Assembly: GCF_016924145.1 (NCBI RefSeq)
Contig: NZ_JAFFZO010000029.1
Location: 1 to 64,000, forward strand
Direction of reading: 5' to 3'
Length of the DNA: 64,000 nucleotides
DNA from: Amphritea pacifica
GTDB lineage: Bacteria; Pseudomonadota; Gammaproteobacteria; Pseudomonadales; Balneatricaceae
Both the position numbers and the translations under genes were made by a program. The number at the start of each line of letters is the position of its first letter. Within the stretch, counting starts at the first letter, position 1. Shown here one piece after another: positions 49,819-58,757 of this stretch. The notes beneath the pieces are model-generated. The model had not been told where the DNA came from, searched no databases, and saw only the letters and a program-made list of their open reading frames with translations.

Positions 49819-50649
49819 CTACGCCCGATAAAACTCCGGAAAGATTGCATTATCTGCCGGATGACTGCCGGGGCTGACGCGCACCTCTTGCGGGTTTACG
49901 CTGGGGTCGGTGCCGGGTCTTGGGTCCCAGATGGCATCGCCGCCTAACCAGCGGGTTGAGAAGGCCATACGGTCCTGAGTGGTTGACTGGTTACCGGGCG
50001 AGCCATGTAGCGTCCAGGCGGAGAACAACAGGGCGTCACCCGGTTGCAGATCGAAGCCGATAATGTCGAAGTTTTCCCGCCCGGCTTCGATATCGGGGCA
50101 GGGAATTCCTTCACCGGTGCCGGTCCAGGCATTGGCCTTTTCACCCGAGGCGCCAAAGGCTTCTGGCAAGTAAAATACATCCTCATTGTGGGAACCGCGG
50201 ACAAACTCCAGGCCACTGCCCGCCACTGTTACCGGAGTGAGAGCCAGCCATATGGAGGCGATCTGTTTACCCCGGAATGGCCAGTAGGGCACGTCCTGAT
50301 GCCAGGGGGTTGGCGTGGTGGTTTCTGCTTTCTTGATCAGCAGATGGTCGAAATAGAAACGCGCGGTCTGGCTCTGCATCGCCTGGGCGGCCAGGCGGGC
50401 GCAGCCGGACTCTTTTGCGTACTGATACACCAGATCATTGGAACGCCACAGGTAGCGGTCGGTGAACATACGACCTTTCTCTGCTCCGGGGTTTCCGTCG
50501 TTGCAGAGTTTGCCCGGGTGATCAAGCTGGTACTGGCCAAACGCTGTCAGTTTTTCAACCCACTCAGGATCAACCGCGTTGCGCAGACAAACAACGCCAT
50601 CCTGCTGATACTGGCGGATCTCATCTGCTGTCAAATCTCTCTGGGTCAT
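49819..50649 (-). CDS. phytanoyl-CoA dioxygenase (PhyH) family protein
   Basis: Fe(II)/2-oxoglutarate-dependent dioxygenase, 276 aa. Iron ligands: H117 and D119 in PWHQDVPYWP, and H215 in TLHGSPGN; R233 in STRW is a likely 2-oxoglutarate contact. GSGLEFVRGSH is a family pattern. The family hydroxylates varied small molecules; nothing here identifies the substrate. It lacks the ectoine hydroxylase pattern I would expect. It is divergent from a LysR gene. A fragment of a paralog lies at 53786-53875. Confidence 0.87.
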   Translation of the reverse strand: MTQRDLTADEIRQYQQDGVVCLRNAVDPEWVEKLTAFGQYQLDHPGKLCNDGNPGAEKGRMFTDRYLWRSNDLVYQYAKESGCARLAAQAMQSQTARFYFDHLLIKKAETTTPTPWHQDVPYWPFRGKQIASIWLALTPVTVAGSGLEFVRGSHNEDVFYLPEAFGASGEKANAWTGTGEGIPCPDIEAGRENFDIIGFDLQPGDALLFSAWTLHGSPGNQSTTQDRMAFSTRWLGGDAIWDPRPGTDPSVNPQEVRVSPGSHPADNAIFPEFYRA

Positions 50650-50692
50650 ACCGGTTTCCTCTTATATTTATTGTTGACCCGACTATAGCGCC

Positions 50693-50707
50693 ATCAATAT
50701 TATTGAT
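50693..50707. promoter_or_regulatory. LysR-box candidate between PhyH and LysR genes
   Basis: ATCAAT-ATT-ATTGAT, an inverted repeat containing T-N11-A, in the 83-bp gap between the divergent genes. Position and form fit a LysR operator controlling both. Confidence 0.5.
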
Positions 50708-50732
50708 TAAGTCGATAATTTTGATACCTGTT

Positions 50733-51644
50733 ATGGAAAAATTTGATTACAGTACGCTGAGTCTCAAAAGCCTCAGGACTCTCAAGCTGATCTATGAGCA
50801 GGGTTCTTTGACGGCTGCTGCGATTGAGCTGGGGCAGAATCAACCTGCCGTCAGTTATACACTGGAGCAGATGCGTGAAGCACTGCACGACCCTCTGTTT
50901 GTGCGTTCGGGCCGGGGGGTAGCACCCACCAGTCGCTGTCACCAGATCATGCCGGAGATTGAGAACCTGATTCGGGGGATGTCAGAACTGCTCCAGCCAG
51001 AGGAGTTTGAGCCAGCCAATGCCGATCTGGATGTCACGCTCTCCTGTAATCAGTATGAACTGCAGGTGATCGTTCCGGAACTGGTGCAAAGAATAAGCAG
51101 GCTAGCGCCCAATATCCGCATGACATTTATCCAGTCACACCTCAGTGGCCATCAACAGCTGCAGCGCGGTCAGTGTGATCTGCTGCTTTCGCCGGTGGTG
51201 CATGATTACGAAGCGCTTTATCAACGCACGCTGTTTCAGGATCGCTATGTGTGTCTGATGTCTGCAGAACATCCGTTAGCCCGACGGCAGATCAGCCTCG
51301 AAGATTATGTCCAGGCCCGACATTTAGAGGTTCGTTACGAAGGGGGCTGGAAGCCTCTCTACCTGAATACCCCGGACCTTCAGGGGGTAAATCTGAATGT
51401 CGGACTGCGCCTGCCCAGTGTCTCCAGTTTCATTCCGACCATTGCCAATACCGGTCTGATCATGACTCTGCCGGAACGTTTGGCACGACTGATTGGTGGA
51501 CCGATGCAGATTAAAGAGCCCCCTTTCAGTTGCCGCTTCGAACTGAACCTTTACTGGAATAAGATCACCCACCACTCGAAGGCTCATCAGTGGATACGTG
51601 AGCAGATTATCAATACCTGTACCGGGCTGGATACCACAGAATAA
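50733..51644 (+). CDS. LysR-family regulator
   Basis: A 303-aa regulator from ATG 50733 (MEKFDYSTLSLKSLRTL). HTH in AAIELGQNQPAVSYTLEQMREAL and the wing DPLFVRSGRGVAPT mark the NodD/NahR/LeuO subgroup. Divergent from the PhyH dioxygenase with a palindromic site between, so control of that gene is likely. No strong Shine-Dalgarno site was found. Confidence 0.88.
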   Translation: MEKFDYSTLSLKSLRTLKLIYEQGSLTAAAIELGQNQPAVSYTLEQMREALHDPLFVRSGRGVAPTSRCHQIMPEIENLIRGMSELLQPEEFEPANADLDVTLSCNQYELQVIVPELVQRISRLAPNIRMTFIQSHLSGHQQLQRGQCDLLLSPVVHDYEALYQRTLFQDRYVCLMSAEHPLARRQISLEDYVQARHLEVRYEGGWKPLYLNTPDLQGVNLNVGLRLPSVSSFIPTIANTGLIMTLPERLARLIGGPMQIKEPPFSCRFELNLYWNKITHHSKAHQWIREQIINTCTGLDTTE

Positions 51645-51722
51645 GCAGTAAGGGAGGTAGGAATAGACGACAGAGCTGTTTGTTCAGCCACCGAAACAGT
51701 TGCCTGACCGCGTCCCGAGGGG

Positions 51723-53612
51723 CTATTCTACAACGGAGTCAGGGTTACTCATCAGACTGAGCATCTCCGGCCATGACAGCGGACGGGAAAGGAAATACCC
51801 CTGTACCCAGTCACAACCTATCTGTTGCAGATAATCCAGTTGCTCTTGTGTTTCCACCCCTTCAGCAACCACCCGCAACTCATATAGCTCGGCCAGCTCT
51901 TCAATAATCCTGACCATTTTATGCCGCGCGACATTGGCTGAAAACAGATCATTCACAAATGACCGGTCAATTTTAAGACAGTCCGCAGGGTAGTTTATTA
52001 ACTGCCTGAAAGCGGTAAAGCCGGTACCAAAATCATCCAGTGCCAGGGAGATACCCAGCGCTCTAAGCTCACTGAGTATTGTCCTGCTCTTATTGTCGTC
52101 CACAACAAAGGCGGTTTCAGTAATTTCAAATTCAATGGAAGAGGGCACCACTCCATAGGTATTGAGGAGCGCTTTCACCTGCGCCGGAAACAGTTCATTA
52201 TGCAGCTCTACGCCAGAGATATTGATGCAGAGTTTGCCACTGAAACCGGTTGCCGTCTGCAGCTCTACCAGGCGCACCATGGCATTACTGATCACCCATA
52301 GATCGATCTCTTTGATCAGACGGGTCTTCTCCGCAATCGGGATAAAGCGATCCGGACCAATACCATCGTGCTGCAGGTTTTCTGCCCGCAACAACACTTC
52401 AAACCCGACAATTTCAAGTGTCTGGCAATCATACATCGGCATGAAAACCAGAGAGAAGAAGTTGTGTTTCAGTGCCACCCTCAAAGCACTCTCAATCCGG
52501 TCCTGATCGCGCAACTCCCCGGCCAGTGCATCAGAATAATATTCAAAGCGGTTTCGGCCGTTGCCTTTGGCCTGATACATCGCCAGGTCTGCACGATGGA
52601 TCAGCTCTGACGCGGTTTCTGCATGCTCCGGATACAGGGCGATACCGATACTGGCATATACCGAATGACTGATCCCCTGCACGGGCAGTCCCTCTTCAAA
52701 TAGCTGCAGAATACGCTCAGCCACCTCCCGGGTTCTGTCGATGAGCTGCGGGCCGTTTACCACGACCACGAACTCATCTCCCGCCATCCGTCCCAGTTCA
52801 AGCTGAAAAGATGGAATGAGTTCCTCTGCCAGTTGTCTGAGCCGGGCGCTAAAGGTGCTTAATAATTGATCACCGGTATCATGACCATAGTGATCATTAA
52901 CCTTTTTAAAATTATCCAGGTCGATATAAAGCAGGCCGACATGCCGATCGGGCCCTTTGGTGTTGTGTAGTAACGATTCCAGCCGGTCCTTTATATTCCA
53001 ACGGTTTGGCAAGCCCGTCAGAGTGTCAAAAAAGGCCATTTTATGCATATCCGCATCATGCATCTTTATCAGCATCGCTTGTGCACGCTCATCTGAATGC
53101 AACGTTGCCAGACAGATCAGATAGAGCGCGGCCAGGGTAAACTCAATACGTATCGATTCGGTCGACGAATAACTTGCCAGTAAAAGTCCCGAAAAGGGGG
53201 TTAGCAGAAGCACACCGCAGATAATCAGAAAACAGCCGTACAGCAACACCGCCGTTCTGAAGCGGTTGATGAAGATGTTGATCGCCAGTAGCGGATAGAC
53301 CCAGAAGATCCCGGTATTTTCCCGTCCACCGGTAATCAGCAAAGTCAGCGACAACACCACGCAGATACTGTTGATAGCGATAATTCCAAAGCGGATATTG
53401 TCATGCCGATGCAGCTGATACAGGGCAACATAGCCCAGGCTCATACACCCCAGCAGGATAGCCCCCAGCAGATACATATGATCAACAACCGTCAACGAAC
53501 CAAATACCAGCAGGAATGAGGTGCCTATCACCAGCAGTAGTTTACATAACAGAATATATCGACTATTCCGGACAGACCGGAGTTCATCGCTGCTTTTGGT
53601 GCTATGTATCAT
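51723..53612 (-). CDS. membrane GGDEF-EAL protein
   Basis: A 629-aa protein with a hydrophobic N-terminal half of about six TM segments (residues ~20-175), a GGDEF domain (about 195-360) and an EAL domain (about 370-620). The GGDEF signature reads AGDEF. The EAL signature reads EVLLR, with the other catalytic positions present: INISG, FEITET, DDFGTGF, KIDRSF, AEGVET. Phosphodiesterase activity is likely; cyclase activity is possible because A at the first position occurs in active enzymes. It stands alone, third of the c-di-GMP genes in this window. Confidence 0.9.
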   Translation of the reverse strand: MIHSTKSSDELRSVRNSRYILLCKLLLVIGTSFLLVFGSLTVVDHMYLLGAILLGCMSLGYVALYQLHRHDNIRFGIIAINSICVVLSLTLLITGGRENTGIFWVYPLLAINIFINRFRTAVLLYGCFLIICGVLLLTPFSGLLLASYSSTESIRIEFTLAALYLICLATLHSDERAQAMLIKMHDADMHKMAFFDTLTGLPNRWNIKDRLESLLHNTKGPDRHVGLLYIDLDNFKKVNDHYGHDTGDQLLSTFSARLRQLAEELIPSFQLELGRMAGDEFVVVVNGPQLIDRTREVAERILQLFEEGLPVQGISHSVYASIGIALYPEHAETASELIHRADLAMYQAKGNGRNRFEYYSDALAGELRDQDRIESALRVALKHNFFSLVFMPMYDCQTLEIVGFEVLLRAENLQHDGIGPDRFIPIAEKTRLIKEIDLWVISNAMVRLVELQTATGFSGKLCINISGVELHNELFPAQVKALLNTYGVVPSSIEFEITETAFVVDDNKSRTILSELRALGISLALDDFGTGFTAFRQLINYPADCLKIDRSFVNDLFSANVARHKMVRIIEELAELYELRVVAEGVETQEQLDYLQQIGCDWVQGYFLSRPLSWPEMLSLMSNPDSVVE

Positions 53613-53785
53613 CAGGCTCTGTATCTCTTCTATCGATTCTGAATGAGCTCTTAGACACCGTTATTGGTACGCTCACCCCAGACAATTATGACTCTCTGCT
53701 GACGCCATGGATAAAGCGGCAACTATATCGGAAGCTTATCCAAAAAGCAGGCATCGATTGCGCCAGACTCACTCATTATGGGCAA

Positions 53786-53875
53786 CCATAAAGAGCACAA
53801 CAGGGGATTACCCGGCTGGAGATCGAAACCAATGAGATCGACTTTTTCGTGGTCGGCCTCAATATCCGGACAGCG
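53786..53875 (-). pseudogene. fragment of a PhyH-type dioxygenase gene
   Basis: Minus-strand translation gives CPDIEADHEKVDLIGFDLQ followed by PGNPLLCSLW. It matches the intact PhyH protein (residues ~184-212) at about 20 of 29 positions. Only this ~30-codon piece is left. It follows the SLC13 stop codon directly and in the same frame, so it looks like a recombination junction. The rest of the 53613-53785 gap shows nothing recognisable. Confidence 0.75.
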
Positions 53876-55714
53876 TCACCCAACCGGATAAAACACCGGG
53901 ATCAGGAAGCTCAGCGATAACCACATGATGATTGTTAGCGGGATACCGACTTTCAGAAAGTCATTAAAGCTGTATCCGCCGACGGTCATCACCAGCAGAT
54001 TAGTCTTATAAGCCATTGGCGTGGCATAACTCATATTGGCACCCAACAACACGGCCAGCACAAAAGGCTCGACCGGCATGCCAAGCTGATTGGCTATGCC
54101 TATCGCTATCGGTGTGCCGATCACAGCGGCAGCATTGTTTGAGACGATATTGGTCATTATCGCCATCATTAACATCAGGCCACTTAACTGCATGGTCACC
54201 GACAGATCCGCCGTCAGATAAACAAAACCTGCGGCCATCGCATCGGCGGCCCCGGTTTCAAGCATTGCGAAACCCAGCGCTAATGATGCGGCAACAATCA
54301 GGATGATCTGGGCATTAACGGCTTCAGCCATATCTTTCCAGCTGAGGCAGTTTGTCAGTGCCAATAGCAATACGCCGCAGAGGGCACTGATAGCGATAGG
54401 CAGAAGCCCCAGTGCCGAAATAGCCACCACAGCGATCATAATCATCAGCGCCAGCGGGGCTTTTTCAGTGTGGGGGATATGGGATGTGGCATCAAGTACT
54501 AATATCTTACCCTGCTGTTTAAGCTCTGCGATGGTTTCGCTGGCGCCTTGTACCAGCAATACATCACCCAGTTGTAACGGTGTATTGTCAATATCCGCGA
54601 CGGTCTGGCGGCTCTGTGGGCCGGCACGATGCAGAGCCAGAACAACCAGTTGATATCTGTCAGCAAAGCGCGTTTTTGAAACCGACGTGTTGAGTAGTGG
54701 AGAACCCTGAGCAATGATGATTTCCGCTAACTGCTGCCCTTCCGCCTGCAAAGGGTGATCTTCATCTATTTTTGTCTCACTGTTATACAGGTCGGCATCC
54801 AGCAGTTTTTCATAGGCTTTCAGATTTTCAGGAGTGTCACTGACTAACAACTGGTCCCCCGGCTTCAAGGTCAGCTGCCGGGAAGCAACGGTCAGGGCAT
54901 CGCTGCCAGCCCTTTTCACATATTTAATGCTGACCCGTTGATCAGTCTGTGCCATAACCTCTTCGACCGTTTTACCATCCGAAAAGCCATCTTCATTGAT
55001 ATGCAGTGCGGCAGAAAAAATTCGTGGCGACGCATCCCCAAGCTCGGATGCCCTCTCGGGTAAAATCCTGGGTGCCACCAGCCATAAATAGATAATTGCC
55101 AACAGGCTGCTGAGCGCCACCGGCCCGATAAACTCAAACATGGAGAAGGGCGCCATCCCCATACTGACGGCCACCGAGACCACCAGCAGATTAGTCGATG
55201 TGCCGATGGTGGTTCCCATCCCGCCGATCAGGGTGGCGAACCCCATCGGCATCAGAATACCTGAAGCGGATGTTTTGGTCTGCAACGAGACGCTGATAAG
55301 AATGGGCAGCAATAAGATAACAATAGGGACGTTATTAACAAACGCACTCAGTGCCGCACCAACGATCAGGGTCAGTAAAAAGGACAGCTTCGGCGACACC
55401 TGCCATAAACGGGCAAGCGCCCTGCCAACAGGCTCAAGTGCGCCTGTCCGGGCCAGTGCGTGGCCAATGATCATCAGTGCAGTCACCGCAATCAGTGCTT
55501 CATGGCCAAACCCGGAAAAGAAATCGACCGCATGAATGGTTTTGCCATCAGAGGTATAAGGAAAGAGCTGAAAACCGGTCGCCAGCGCGGCCAGGACAAA
55601 TAAACTGGAGGATTCCAGCGGTAACCAGTCCCGCGTGAACAGAAACAGAGCCAGAGCTGTGAGCAATAAAACGGCAATGGCGTGCGTATTCAATACTATC
55701 TCGGCGGGCATCAT
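53876..55714 (-). CDS. SLC13-family transporter with two RCK_C (TrkA-C) domains
   Basis: A 612-aa carrier of the divalent anion:sodium symporter (DASS/SLC13) type. N-terminal TM block with FVNNVPIVILLLP and GTTIGTSTNLLV, a soluble middle with two TrkA-C-like regulatory domains (about residues 225-300 and 315-400), then a second TM block with SNNAAAVIGTP. Substrates of such carriers include sulfate and dicarboxylates; it is not resolved here. The stop codon abuts a PhyH gene fragment in frame, so the last residues may have been altered. Confidence 0.85.
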   Translation of the reverse strand: MMPAEIVLNTHAIAVLLLTALALFLFTRDWLPLESSSLFVLAALATGFQLFPYTSDGKTIHAVDFFSGFGHEALIAVTALMIIGHALARTGALEPVGRALARLWQVSPKLSFLLTLIVGAALSAFVNNVPIVILLLPILISVSLQTKTSASGILMPMGFATLIGGMGTTIGTSTNLLVVSVAVSMGMAPFSMFEFIGPVALSSLLAIIYLWLVAPRILPERASELGDASPRIFSAALHINEDGFSDGKTVEEVMAQTDQRVSIKYVKRAGSDALTVASRQLTLKPGDQLLVSDTPENLKAYEKLLDADLYNSETKIDEDHPLQAEGQQLAEIIIAQGSPLLNTSVSKTRFADRYQLVVLALHRAGPQSRQTVADIDNTPLQLGDVLLVQGASETIAELKQQGKILVLDATSHIPHTEKAPLALMIMIAVVAISALGLLPIAISALCGVLLLALTNCLSWKDMAEAVNAQIILIVAASLALGFAMLETGAADAMAAGFVYLTADLSVTMQLSGLMLMMAIMTNIVSNNAAAVIGTPIAIGIANQLGMPVEPFVLAVLLGANMSYATPMAYKTNLLVMTVGGYSFNDFLKVGIPLTIIMWLSLSFLIPVFYPVG

Positions 55715-55851
55715 TATCTGCGCTACTCAGTCGGTAAAGGCGTCTGGACCAGTGTAGCAAAGCTAGGCTGATAAAAGACTAGGCATGGTAATAAAGATTG
55801 CGGATCAAGGGGTTATCAGAGCCATATCAGCATTAAGAGCACCCAGCACGG

Positions 55852-56547
55852 TTAACTCAACCTCCCCATCATATCGGCTTTGCGTGCCATCATTTTTTCA
55901 GTCAGTTTCTGACTGCCGCCGTTGCCGAGGATAACCCGGCGGATCTGTTCGTCGGGGATCTGAGTGACCACACTGATCGCCTGTTTAATCTCGTCGTCAG
56001 TCATATCGCCGAACAGTTTCAGAGCGTGGGGATTATCTGCATCAGTTCGCAGTGCATCCAGCTCCTCCACGGCCGTCCCGAACGCTTTGCCTTTGGGATC
56101 GCCGTGGGCACGAAAGGCCAGTGCGCCGCCAACGTCCAGAGTGAGGACTTTGCCATCGATCACCCCCTGATTATCACCATCAAAACCGGCGGCATCCCAG
56201 TTGGCGGTCCAGGCGTGTACACCGAACCATTGCTGCGCCTGCTTGCGCTCGCTCTCGCTGAAGTGAGCAATAACTTTTTTGTCGAGGCAGAGCCATTCAG
56301 TGGCAATCTGGCAGGGATCGGCGGTGTTCAGGTAGGTGAGGGTTGGGGCACCCGCCAGTTGATACAACCGCGCAGCGATCAACTCATTGCGGGCATGCAT
56401 CGGCGATTCCAGATCTTTAATGTAATAGCGCTGGCCGCTGTCATCCCGAAAGATACCCGCCGGATTGCTGCCGATCTGACCGGCTATCCGTTTCAGGCAG
56501 CGGGTATCAATTAACGGTTTCACAGACGCGGCTCGACTCTTCATCAT
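55852..56547 (-). CDS. HipA/PI-kinase-like fold protein
   Basis: A 231-aa protein with features of an atypical kinase: a glycine-containing loop then K45 in RYYIKDLESP, E56 in ARNELIAARLYQLAG (possible alpha-C glutamate), ATEWL as hinge, a catalytic-loop-like NWDAAGFDGDN (D119, N127), and LDVGGAL (D139) in the position of a DFG-type metal ligand. Numbering counts one residue more than the ATG at 56547. The assignment rests on motif reading only. Its start overlaps the upstream phosphatase gene by about 40 bp, which indicates coupled translation. Substrate unknown (protein or small molecule). Confidence 0.55.
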   Translation of the reverse strand: MMKSRAASVKPLIDTRCLKRIAGQIGSNPAGIFRDDSGQRYYIKDLESPMHARNELIAARLYQLAGAPTLTYLNTADPCQIATEWLCLDKKVIAHFSESERKQAQQWFGVHAWTANWDAAGFDGDNQGVIDGKVLTLDVGGALAFRAHGDPKGKAFGTAVEELDALRTDADNPHALKLFGDMTDDEIKQAISVVTQIPDEQIRRVILGNGGSQKLTEKMMARKADMMGRLS

Positions 56548-57094
56548 CAATGGCCAGGGTTTGTCGCACCAGCGTCAGCTGCGAGGGGGTTTCAATGGCA
56601 CCTTTGCGCGCCCTGCGTACCGTTTTTATCGCTACTTTGGGCTCCATACCCAGCTCTGCCAGCAATCTGGCAGCGATCATCCCGGCCCGGCCAAGTCCGC
56701 CTTTGCAATGCACCAGAATATCTTCTCCGTGGCGCAACCGGTTACGGATATCCCGCCCCTGCGAGAGCCACTGCTGCTCAAAAGTTTCATTGGGAACCGA
56801 ATAATCCTCAATCGGCAGATGCAGCCAGTCGATCCCCCGACGCTGAGTTTCAGTGCCGAGTTGTGGCACCTTCAGCTGCCTGAGTTCAAAGGTTTCCACC
56901 AGCGTGATCACCAGTGTTGCGCCCCAGTCGACGATCACATCCAGATCGGCATGCAGATCCCGGGCCCAGGCGCCGGTAATCGCAAAGGGGTCATGCTTAC
57001 CCGGGCAGAAGGTGATACCGATCCGGCCAAATGAGTCAGTCGCACGGACCTCGGCTATCTGCAGGGGATGGGACTCACTGGTTCTTGTTGCCAT
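56507..57094 (-). CDS. dual-specificity/CDKN3-like protein phosphatase
   Basis: A 195-aa cysteine phosphatase. The P-loop is HCKGGLGRAG (C130, R136), and D97 in LPIEDYSVP is the likely general acid. GITFCPGKHDP and VITLVETFEL near the N-terminus fit the CDKN3-like group. No signal peptide, so cytoplasmic. It precedes and overlaps the kinase-fold gene and follows a helical-repeat gene 47 bp upstream, suggesting a three-gene phosphorylation module. Confidence 0.85.
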   Translation of the reverse strand: MATRTSESHPLQIAEVRATDSFGRIGITFCPGKHDPFAITGAWARDLHADLDVIVDWGATLVITLVETFELRQLKVPQLGTETQRRGIDWLHLPIEDYSVPNETFEQQWLSQGRDIRNRLRHGEDILVHCKGGLGRAGMIAARLLAELGMEPKVAIKTVRRARKGAIETPSQLTLVRQTLAIDDEESSRVCETVN

Positions 57095-57141
57095 AGTCTC
57101 TCCAGCGGTTATGAGAACCGGTGATCGGCGGATGGACAGGA

Positions 57142-57663
57142 CTAACCATCCAGCTCCTCCTCAATAAATCGTTCCGCAATCAGCAGAAAGTTACTGCCGC
57201 CAATCTCATCGGCGGGGTCCAGCTCCAGCAGTTTACTCAGCACCTGATGAGCCCGGACAACTTTTTCCTGTCTTAGCCGGATGACCCCGAGCGCTTTCAG
57301 ACTGAAAAGATAGAGCCGGGCAACGGACTTGTCTTCCAGCCAGGGCGCGCTGTCCGCCGTTAACAACCGGTAGTTGCGTCTGAACCCTCCCTGACGGGCC
57401 GCTTCCGTCAGTGTCCTCCAGACCTGCCGTTCAGCGTCTCGATAACGGGCGGTTCGGAAGTAAAGCTTGTACAGCGCGATATAGGTATCCAACGCGTCAG
57501 GCCAGCGCTGCATCGCACCCAGCAGGATGCGCTCCTTTGCCAGAGGGTCACTCTGATTCGCCGCCTGATAGAGTACCAGCCCCAACTCGTCCGACAAATT
57601 GTCAGAAAAGTAACGTTGCTTACCCTCCAGTATCGCTATATTTTCCATCGCCTGCCTGCTCAT
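57142..57663 (-). CDS. helical (TPR-like) repeat protein
   Basis: A 173-aa soluble, alpha-helical protein with TPR-like spacing (ALDTYIALYKLYFRTARYRDAE; ALGVIRLRQEKVVRAHQVLSKLLELDP). I chose the ATG at 57663, seven bases after GGGAG; upstream codons would add a hydrophobic stretch without a ribosome site. It is on the same strand as the phosphatase and kinase-fold genes and 47 bp ahead of them, so it may be an adaptor for that pair. Specific family not recognised. Confidence 0.6.
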   Translation of the reverse strand: MSRQAMENIAILEGKQRYFSDNLSDELGLVLYQAANQSDPLAKERILLGAMQRWPDALDTYIALYKLYFRTARYRDAERQVWRTLTEAARQGGFRRNYRLLTADSAPWLEDKSVARLYLFSLKALGVIRLRQEKVVRAHQVLSKLLELDPADEIGGSNFLLIAERFIEEELDG

Positions 57664-57837
57664 CATTACACTCCCGGACACCGTCAGATAAAGGCTCAGG
57701 AGCATTCAGGATAAGCCTGATGAACCAACCGTTCTGTTGATGACTGAAAAGAAACACCCGGATAGGGAAGGATTTGCAAGAAACGTGCAAGGTATCGGGG
57801 TTGATAAAAAGGAAACATTACCAGTGCAGCGGGCCCT

Positions 57838-58416
57838 TTATGGTTTCAGGCACCACAGGGCAAATAATGGCGTCTCCACAGACCGCATAGAGTGGACAAT
57901 ATCGGCCGGATTATAGACATAGCCGCCTGGGCCGGGCGACCACCAGCGGTTATCATGTTGCCGCCACAGACCTTCGCTCAGAACAATATAGAGCTCTTCA
58001 GGTGGATGGTGGTGATCCGGATAGATCAAACCGGGCCGCATCAGGGTGACGCCGACAATAAGATCGTCGCGCACCTCCAGCCCCCGGGGGCCGATCATCT
58101 CTGCGTTGGCATGGCCGGAGCTAAAATCCGCCATAGCGGGGGCTGGCCTTCGGTGCCATGCCAGACAGTCTGTGATATTAAAGAAAGACTCGACTAAGGG
58201 GTGCAATCCCCCAGGCAGAGATTGATAGCTTCTTTTCACCTGCAACAGGACGTCGCTCAAAGGGTTGGCCTGTACCGTTCGCGGGGATAGATCGCCTTGC
58301 TGTTCAAAGCACTGACTCATCGCTTTTACCATGCTGCGGGCCTCTGACGATAATCCATCAGCGTCGTTTAGTGTTCTGAGCAACTGCAGCCGGAAATCAT
58401 CGAATCGAATATCCAT
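57838..58416 (-). CDS. DMSP lyase-like cupin (DddQ/DddL/DddW superfamily)
   Basis: A 192-aa protein with a C-terminal cupin. Metal-binding set: H135, H137, E141 and Y143 in YPDHHHPPEELY, and H175 in PADIVHSM. The region before it (AEMIGPRGLEVRDDLIVGVTLM) and the end (PLFALW) follow the DddQ/DddW pattern. Known members cleave dimethylsulfoniopropionate to dimethyl sulfide and acrylate. The N-terminal ~85 residues are helical, as in DddQ. No acrylate-processing genes are adjacent. The family call is good; the exact substrate is not proven. Confidence 0.7.
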   Translation of the reverse strand: MDIRFDDFRLQLLRTLNDADGLSSEARSMVKAMSQCFEQQGDLSPRTVQANPLSDVLLQVKRSYQSLPGGLHPLVESFFNITDCLAWHRRPAPAMADFSSGHANAEMIGPRGLEVRDDLIVGVTLMRPGLIYPDHHHPPEELYIVLSEGLWRQHDNRWWSPGPGGYVYNPADIVHSMRSVETPLFALWCLKP

Positions 58417-58433
58417 AAAGTAATCTTCAAAAC

Positions 58434-58643
58434 TTACTTATCACCTGATGTTTGCAGCTTTTTGATATAGGCCTCCATTGACGCCAGATTAAGCTGATCG
58501 ACCTGGCTCTGAATCTGAAACTTAACGTTCGCCTTCGCCTCTGCGGAATAGAGACGATAGAGGACAAGGTTAACCCCCAGAGATAACACAAACAGCAGGG
58601 CAATAACGATCACCGCATCCAGATGTAACTCAAACTTTTTCAA
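58434..58643 (-). CDS. small single-TM coiled-coil protein
   Basis: A 69-aa protein with a cytoplasmic KKFELHLD start, one TM (about residues 9-29), and a charged helical tail that could form a coiled coil. It ends 17 bp before the DMSP-lyase-like gene, so the two are likely co-transcribed. No family recognised. Confidence 0.6.
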   Translation of the reverse strand: MKKFELHLDAVIVIALLFVLSLGVNLVLYRLYSAEAKANVKFQIQSQVDQLNLASMEAYIKKLQTSGDK

Positions 58644-58757
58644 CGCTCAATTCCTCTGTGGAGAATGCTTAAACCCAATGCCTGAACAGTAACACAGGGC
58701 TTATTACCGATATATTTGTTCAGCGATTTTTTACTCCGGCTGTTACATCAGCAGGTG

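Noticed and set aside
49819-50649. Ectoine hydroxylase (ectD)
   Set aside because: Iron ligands are those of any PhyH protein, the EctD-specific pattern is not seen and no ect genes are near.
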